Origin: Cryomorphaceae bacterium
GTDB taxonomy: Bacteria > Bacteroidota > Bacteroidia > Flavobacteriales > BACL11
Direction of reading: 5' to 3'
NCBI GenBank assembly: GCA_949511925.1
Contig: CATEYX010000059.1
Span: 1-17,263, forward strand
Length of the DNA stretch: 17,263 bases
This document shows positions 13,274 to 17,263 of the stretch, in pieces (positions within the stretch are counted from its first letter, which is position 1; every line of letters starts with the position of its first letter). A program made the position numbers and the translations under genes. The notes beneath the pieces are model-generated. The model was not told the origin of the DNA. It made no database searches and was given only the letters and a program-made list of their open reading frames with translations.

Positions 13274-15067
13274 GTGAACGAAAAGAAAGAAAAAGAAATT
13301 ATAGAAGCAGTAGTTACAACTACATCTTCTCAGCAGTCAACAGCCAATAATAGTGATTTAGAGATTGAACAAGTAATCGAAAAAATTGATTTGCTTTCTC
13401 AGAACGAGAACCCCTACCTAGTTTCAAAAAAGATAGAAGATTTAAAATCTATTTTCTACATTAAGCTTAAAGAAAAAACGGCAGAAAAAGAAGTAATAAT
13501 TCTTGAAGAAACACCAACTACAGTACAAGATGAATCTTCTGAGAAAAAAAGTAAAGAAATTACGCTACACCCTCTAGAAATTGAATTCAAAACATCCTAC
13601 AGGAAATTCAAAAAAATCAAGTTCGAATACCGTAAGAAAAGAGATGGACAGGAAGTTGACAACCTTAAAACTAAACAGCAGATAATTGCTGACATTGACA
13701 AATTAACACAAGAAGATGAGTCTATAAAAAAGACTTTTGAGCATTTTAGAATCCTTCAGGAGCAATGGAAGAATACAGGACACGTTCCTCAAACTGAAAA
13801 CAATAATCTTTGGCAATCCTATCACCATCATGTTGAATTGTTTTACGACTACATAAAACTAAACAATGACTTAAGAGATTTAGATTTCACAAGAAACCTA
13901 GAGGAGAAAATAGCTATATACGAAAAAGCTGAAGCATTACTAAATGAAAAGTCATTTAACAAAATACACAACACTTTACAGGAACTTCATGAGCACTGGA
14001 AAAATGTTGGTCCAGTAAAAAGAGAACTCCGAGAAGAACTTTGGGAGCGCTTTCAAAACATAAGCAAAACACTAAACAAGAAGCGTAATGATTACTTCTT
14101 AAAAGAAAAGGAAAAAGATCAGAAAAAGCTTATTCAGAAAGAAGAAATCTGCAAGAAAATTGATACTCTAACCTTAACAACAATATTTTCACATAAAGAA
14201 TGGGAAGAAGCTAACAATCAATGCTCTGAACTTGAAAAAGAATGGAAAGATATTGGTCGATTAAACAAAGTTGAAAACAGCATTGCATGGAAAAGTTTAA
14301 GAACAGTCTTAAATAATTTTTATGATAAAAAGAATGCTTATTATAAGCAGAAGAAAGAAGAAGGGAAAAATATCTTAAAAGTAAAAATTATCATCTGTGA
14401 AAAATCAGAAAAGTTACAAAATAGCACGGATTGGCAGGTAACAGGAAACCAATTAATAACACTACAAAACGAATGGAAAAATGCAGGATTCTCATCTGCC
14501 GATCAATCCAATAAAATATGGAAGCGATTTAAAGCTGCTTGCGACACTTTCTTTAATGCAAGGAAAGTGCATTACAAAGCTATGGATAAAGAGAAAGAAG
14601 GAGCCTTAAAGGAGAAAGAAGAGCTTCTGCTTACGCTTAAAGAATTTAAAGCCTCTTCAAATTCAAAAGACGATATTAAAAAGCTTAAGGAATTCTCTAA
14701 TCAATGGAAAAAGCTAGGACATATTCCTAGAGATAAGATAAAAATAAATGATGAATTTTTTGATTTAATTAATGCTAAATTTGAAGAACTAGGTCTAAGT
14801 AAAAAAGTATTAGCAGAAGAACAATATAAAAACAAAGTCAGCTCGATAAAAGGAAATGGCAAAGCCATTAGTAGCGAAAAACAGTTTTTAAGATTAAAAA
14901 TAGATAACCTTAAAAAGGAAATCTCTCAATACGAAAACAATATATCATTCTTTGGCAAAAACAAAAGCACTGAACCGCTAAGGAAGCAAGTTGAAGAACA
15001 AATCGCTAAAGCAAATACTGATATTGAAGCTCTAAAACAAAAACTTCAAATCCTTAACAAAGGGTAA
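13274..15067 (+). CDS. DUF349 repeat protein, function unknown
   Basis: Highly charged, Lys/Glu-rich protein of 597 residues from the GTG at 13274. It has five DUF349 repeats, each with a W-K-x-x-G core followed by an aromatic-rich helix. Numbered from this GTG, the core tryptophans fall at residues 165, 242, 324, 401 and 478, a spacing of 77-82. A low-complexity acidic and Thr/Ser-rich N-terminus (about 1-100) precedes them, and a coiled coil (about 540-597) closes the protein. There is no signal peptide or membrane segment, so it is probably cytoplasmic. The frame is open upstream to a TTG at 13253, but that TTG is part of a -7 box. No in-frame ATG occurs before 14582, so GTG is the best start. 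DUF349 has no established biochemical function. Its stop abuts the uvrB ATG, suggesting co-translation. Confidence 0.82.
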   Translation: MNEKKEKEIIEAVVTTTSSQQSTANNSDLEIEQVIEKIDLLSQNENPYLVSKKIEDLKSIFYIKLKEKTAEKEVIILEETPTTVQDESSEKKSKEITLHPLEIEFKTSYRKFKKIKFEYRKKRDGQEVDNLKTKQQIIADIDKLTQEDESIKKTFEHFRILQEQWKNTGHVPQTENNNLWQSYHHHVELFYDYIKLNNDLRDLDFTRNLEEKIAIYEKAEALLNEKSFNKIHNTLQELHEHWKNVGPVKRELREELWERFQNISKTLNKKRNDYFLKEKEKDQKKLIQKEEICKKIDTLTLTTIFSHKEWEEANNQCSELEKEWKDIGRLNKVENSIAWKSLRTVLNNFYDKKNAYYKQKKEEGKNILKVKIIICEKSEKLQNSTDWQVTGNQLITLQNEWKNAGFSSADQSNKIWKRFKAACDTFFNARKVHYKAMDKEKEGALKEKEELLLTLKEFKASSNSKDDIKKLKEFSNQWKKLGHIPRDKIKINDEFFDLINAKFEELGLSKKVLAEEQYKNKVSSIKGNGKAISSEKQFLRLKIDNLKKEISQYENNISFFGKNKSTEPLRKQVEEQIAKANTDIEALKQKLQILNKG

Positions 15068-17080
15068 ATGCAATTTAAACTAGAATCAGAATTTTCTCCT
15101 ACTGGCGATCAACCATCAGCAATAAAACAATTAGTTGACGGATTGAATGATAGTGAGGATTTTCAGACTTTGCTAGGAGTAACAGGTTCAGGAAAAACAT
15201 TTACGATTGCCAATGTGATTAAAGAGGTTAATCGCCCCACCCTTGTCTTAAGTCATAACAAAACACTTGCCGCACAACTCTTTAGTGAATTCAAGCAATT
15301 CTTCCCTGATAATGCAGTGGAATATTTTGTATCATATTACGATTACTACCAACCAGAAGCCTATATTCCTAGTTCAGGAACTTATATTGAAAAAGATTTA
15401 TCCATAAATGAAGAAATTGAAAAATACCGACTGAACACAACTTCTTCCCTACTCTCTGGAAGAAAAGATGTGATTGTAGTTGCCTCAGTAAGTTGTATTT
15501 ACGGAATTGGGAATCCTGAGGATTTTCATAATGGAATAATTGATATTGCTGAAGGAGATATTATTAGTCGAGATCAGTTTTTACAAAAACTTGTACTTGC
15601 CCTTTATAGCCGCACAACTGCTGAATTTACTAGAGGTAATTTCAGAGTAAAAGGAGATACTGTTGATGTATTTTTAGCACATAATGATATTGCTTATCGT
15701 TTTCATTTTTTTGGGAATGAAATTGAAGAAATTGAAAGCTTTAATCCAGAGAATGGGAAGATAATTGATTCCCTTAAAGAAGTTAGGGTTTATCCTGCCA
15801 GCATCTTTGTAGCCTCAAAAGACAAAATACATGGTGCCATCTCACATATACAAGATGACTTAAGAAAACAGGTCGATTATCTTCAAGAAATAGGACTTTC
15901 TACTGAAGCAAAGCGATTAGACGAACGCACCAACTTTGATCTGGAAATGATTAAAGAACTAGGGTATTGTTCAGGAATTGAAAACTATTCTAGGTATTTT
16001 GATGGTAGAAATGAAGGTAGCCGACCTTTCTGTTTATTAGATTATTTTCCATCTGATTTTATTACTGTGATTGATGAAAGCCATGTAACCCTACCACAAA
16101 TACGTGCTATGTATGGCGGTGATAAAGCAAGAAAAATTAACCTAGTAGAACACGGATTTCGTTTACCTGCTGCAATGGACAACAGGCCACTCAAGTTTGA
16201 AGAATTTGAAATGATAAGCAATCAAACTATTTACGTTAGTGCTACTCCTGCTGATTATGAGCTAGAAAAATCTGAAGGTATAATTGCAGAACAAATTATT
16301 CGCCCAACAGGATTGCTTGAACCTATCATTACTGTGCGTCCTTCTGGAAATCAGATTGATGACTTACTAGAAGAGATTAGGATACGAATTGAGAAAAGAG
16401 AACGAGTACTCGTTACTACCCTGACCAAAAGAATGGCTGAGGAATTCAGTAAATATCTAACAAAATTTAGCATTAAATGTCGCTACATTCATTCTGATGT
16501 TGACACCCTGGAAAGAGTAGAAATATTAAATGGATTAAAGGAAGGAGAATTTGATGTATTAATTGGAGTAAACTTATTAAGAGAAGGCTTGGATTTACCT
16601 CAAGTAAGTTTAGTTGCTATTATGGATGCTGATAAAGAAGGATTTCTAAGATCAGAAAGAGCTTTAACCCAAACTGCTGGTAGGGCTTCTCGAAACATTA
16701 ACGGACTTGTAATCATGTATGCAGATAGAATTACAAACTCAATGAGAAAAACTATTGATGGAACCAATAGAAAAAGAGAAAAACAACAGGCCTACAATAA
16801 AAAGAATGGCTTAACGCCTCAACCCCTATTACAGAAAAAAGGAAATTCATTAACTGATAGTTTAAACCCTTACAAAATTACCGGACCAAGTACCAATAAA
16901 AATATACCAAATATTGAAAATGCTAATAGCGATCAGTTAAAAAAGATGATTAGTCATACAAAAAGAGAAATGGAGCGTATGGCAAAAAATCTAAATTTTA
17001 TGGAAGCTACTCGTTTGCGGGATGAATTGAAAGAACTAGAAGAAAAGCTTAAAAAAAGGCATAAAAAAAACGGGCAATAA
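15068..17080 (+). CDS. uvrB: UvrABC excinuclease subunit B
   Basis: Damage-recognition helicase of nucleotide excision repair, 670 residues and complete. Motifs in order: Walker A G37-V-T-G-S-G-K43-T; the beta-hairpin region YYDYYQPEAYIP (about 90-101), which clamps one DNA strand at the lesion; D336-E-S-H (Walker B); helicase motif VI QTAGRASRN; and a C-terminal UVR domain (about 622-660), which contacts UvrC. It works with UvrA for loading and UvrC for incision. Family members commonly have QTIGRAARN at motif VI, so two small substitutions are seen, with the arginines kept. The ATG follows the DUF349 stop directly. No LexA-type operator was recognised near it. Its last codons form the left arm of a terminator hairpin. 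Confidence 0.97.
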   Translation: MQFKLESEFSPTGDQPSAIKQLVDGLNDSEDFQTLLGVTGSGKTFTIANVIKEVNRPTLVLSHNKTLAAQLFSEFKQFFPDNAVEYFVSYYDYYQPEAYIPSSGTYIEKDLSINEEIEKYRLNTTSSLLSGRKDVIVVASVSCIYGIGNPEDFHNGIIDIAEGDIISRDQFLQKLVLALYSRTTAEFTRGNFRVKGDTVDVFLAHNDIAYRFHFFGNEIEEIESFNPENGKIIDSLKEVRVYPASIFVASKDKIHGAISHIQDDLRKQVDYLQEIGLSTEAKRLDERTNFDLEMIKELGYCSGIENYSRYFDGRNEGSRPFCLLDYFPSDFITVIDESHVTLPQIRAMYGGDKARKINLVEHGFRLPAAMDNRPLKFEEFEMISNQTIYVSATPADYELEKSEGIIAEQIIRPTGLLEPIITVRPSGNQIDDLLEEIRIRIEKRERVLVTTLTKRMAEEFSKYLTKFSIKCRYIHSDVDTLERVEILNGLKEGEFDVLIGVNLLREGLDLPQVSLVAIMDADKEGFLRSERALTQTAGRASRNINGLVIMYADRITNSMRKTIDGTNRKREKQQAYNKKNGLTPQPLLQKKGNSLTDSLNPYKITGPSTNKNIPNIENANSDQLKKMISHTKREMERMAKNLNFMEATRLRDELKELEEKLKKRHKKNGQ

Positions 17081-17089
17081 GCCCGTTTT
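17067..17089. terminator. Hairpin terminator shared by uvrB and the convergent cold-shock gene
   Basis: A perfect 9-bp stem, AAAACGGGC (17067-17075) with GCCCGTTTT (17081-17089), encloses the loop AATAA. A T-rich run follows (TTTTATTTTG), and an A-rich tract precedes the stem, so the hairpin can work in both directions. The uvrB stop codon TAA (17078-17080) lies inside the loop. It separates uvrB from the minus-strand gene ending at 17114. Confidence 0.88.
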
Positions 17090-17113
17090 ATTTTGTATAT
17101 TATATTAAGCTAA

Positions 17114-17263
17114 TTAAGCGTTTACAATATTTTTAGCTACAGGTCCTTTTTCACCATCTCCTGGCTCAAAAGATACCGCTGAACCTTCTTTTAAAGTTTT
17201 GTAACCTTCAATTTGAATTTCTTGGAAATGCGCAAAGTAATCAGTTCCGTCTGAACCTTCAAT
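17114..17263 (-). CDS. Cold-shock domain protein, CspA family (partial)
   Basis: C-terminal 49 residues of a small cold-shock domain protein, read on the minus strand from the window edge to TAA at 17116-17114. The visible part includes the RNP2-like segment DYFAHF (consensus FVHF), then GYKTLKEGSAVSFEPGDGEKGPVAKNI, which follows the CspA pattern through the last beta-strands. About 15-18 N-terminal residues with the RNP1 motif KGFGF lie outside the window, so the full protein would be about 65 residues. CspA-type proteins bind single-stranded RNA or DNA and act as RNA chaperones. It is convergent with uvrB and shares its terminator. Whether it is cold-induced cannot be judged, since the promoter and 5' leader are not in the window. 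Confidence 0.9.
   Translation of the reverse strand: MEGSDGTDYFAHFQEIQIEGYKTLKEGSAVSFEPGDGEKGPVAKNIVNA

Noticed and set aside
13144..13350. 68-codon open frame spanning the end of aroE and the start of the DUF349 gene
   Set aside because: It overlaps two supported genes in another frame, has a low-complexity Lys/Arg/Ser-rich end and no leader or promoter of its own.
1..17263. Mobile elements, CRISPR arrays, defence or toxin-antitoxin modules
   Set aside because: No transposase, integrase, phage, Cas or toxin-like protein was recognised, no regular spaced repeats were seen, and gene spacing and base composition look uniform by eye.

Overview
The window is AT-rich chromosomal DNA that looks like a member of the Bacteroidota, most likely class Flavobacteriia. 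The evidence is internal. Five start sites are preceded at 15-24 nt by an exact or one-mismatch copy of the Bacteroidota -7 promoter box TAnnTTTG, and a sixth by a box ending TTTA. Leaders lack Shine-Dalgarno sequences and are A-rich. The gene content and neighbourhoods (DUF2520-UbiA-Maf; ComA-like-DUF368-aroE-DUF349) are ones I know from flavobacteria. I see no tRNA, rRNA, CRISPR array, insertion sequence, prophage or toxin-antitoxin gene. Coding density is very high, and no non-coding stretch exceeds about 100 bp.

Layout. (1) 1-2211, plus strand: a tight cluster of a DUF2520 Rossmann protein (cut by the window edge), a UbiA-family prenyltransferase resembling archaeal-type geranylgeranylglyceryl phosphate enzymes, and a Maf nucleotide pyrophosphatase. 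(2) 2249-5427: a two-gene polysaccharide export unit, a Wza-like outer-membrane lipoprotein and a Wzc-like tyrosine autokinase with an eight-tyrosine tail. (3) 5524-8243: a Cys/Met-metabolism PLP enzyme followed by an NhaC-superfamily transporter, possibly a sulfur-amino-acid lyase/transport pair. (4) 8253-10765, minus strand: glmM and a NifS/IscS-type cysteine desulfurase, joined by a TAATG overlap and convergent with the transporter. (5) 10849-17080, plus strand: a phosphosulfolactate synthase (ComA) homologue, a DUF368 polyprenyl-phosphate translocase, aroE, then a five-repeat DUF349 protein and uvrB. The last two probably have an extra promoter of their own. (6) 17114-17263, minus strand: the C-terminal part of a cold-shock protein, sharing a hairpin terminator with uvrB.

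Functionally, several genes serve the cell envelope: polysaccharide export, UDP-GlcNAc precursor supply by GlmM, undecaprenyl-phosphate recycling by DUF368, and an isoprenoid ether-lipid type transferase. Sulfur metabolism is a second theme: the PLP lyase, cysteine desulfurase and ComA homologue. The rest is housekeeping. I do not see a clearly novel multi-gene system. The most interesting leads are the archaeal-type lipid enzyme, the ComA homologue in a bacterium not expected to make coenzyme M, the uncharacterised DUF349 protein abutting uvrB, the lyase/NhaC pair, and the kinase with an altered Walker A' motif and repetitive tyrosine tail. A practical point is that two genes have apparent TTG start codons that are really promoter -7 boxes.
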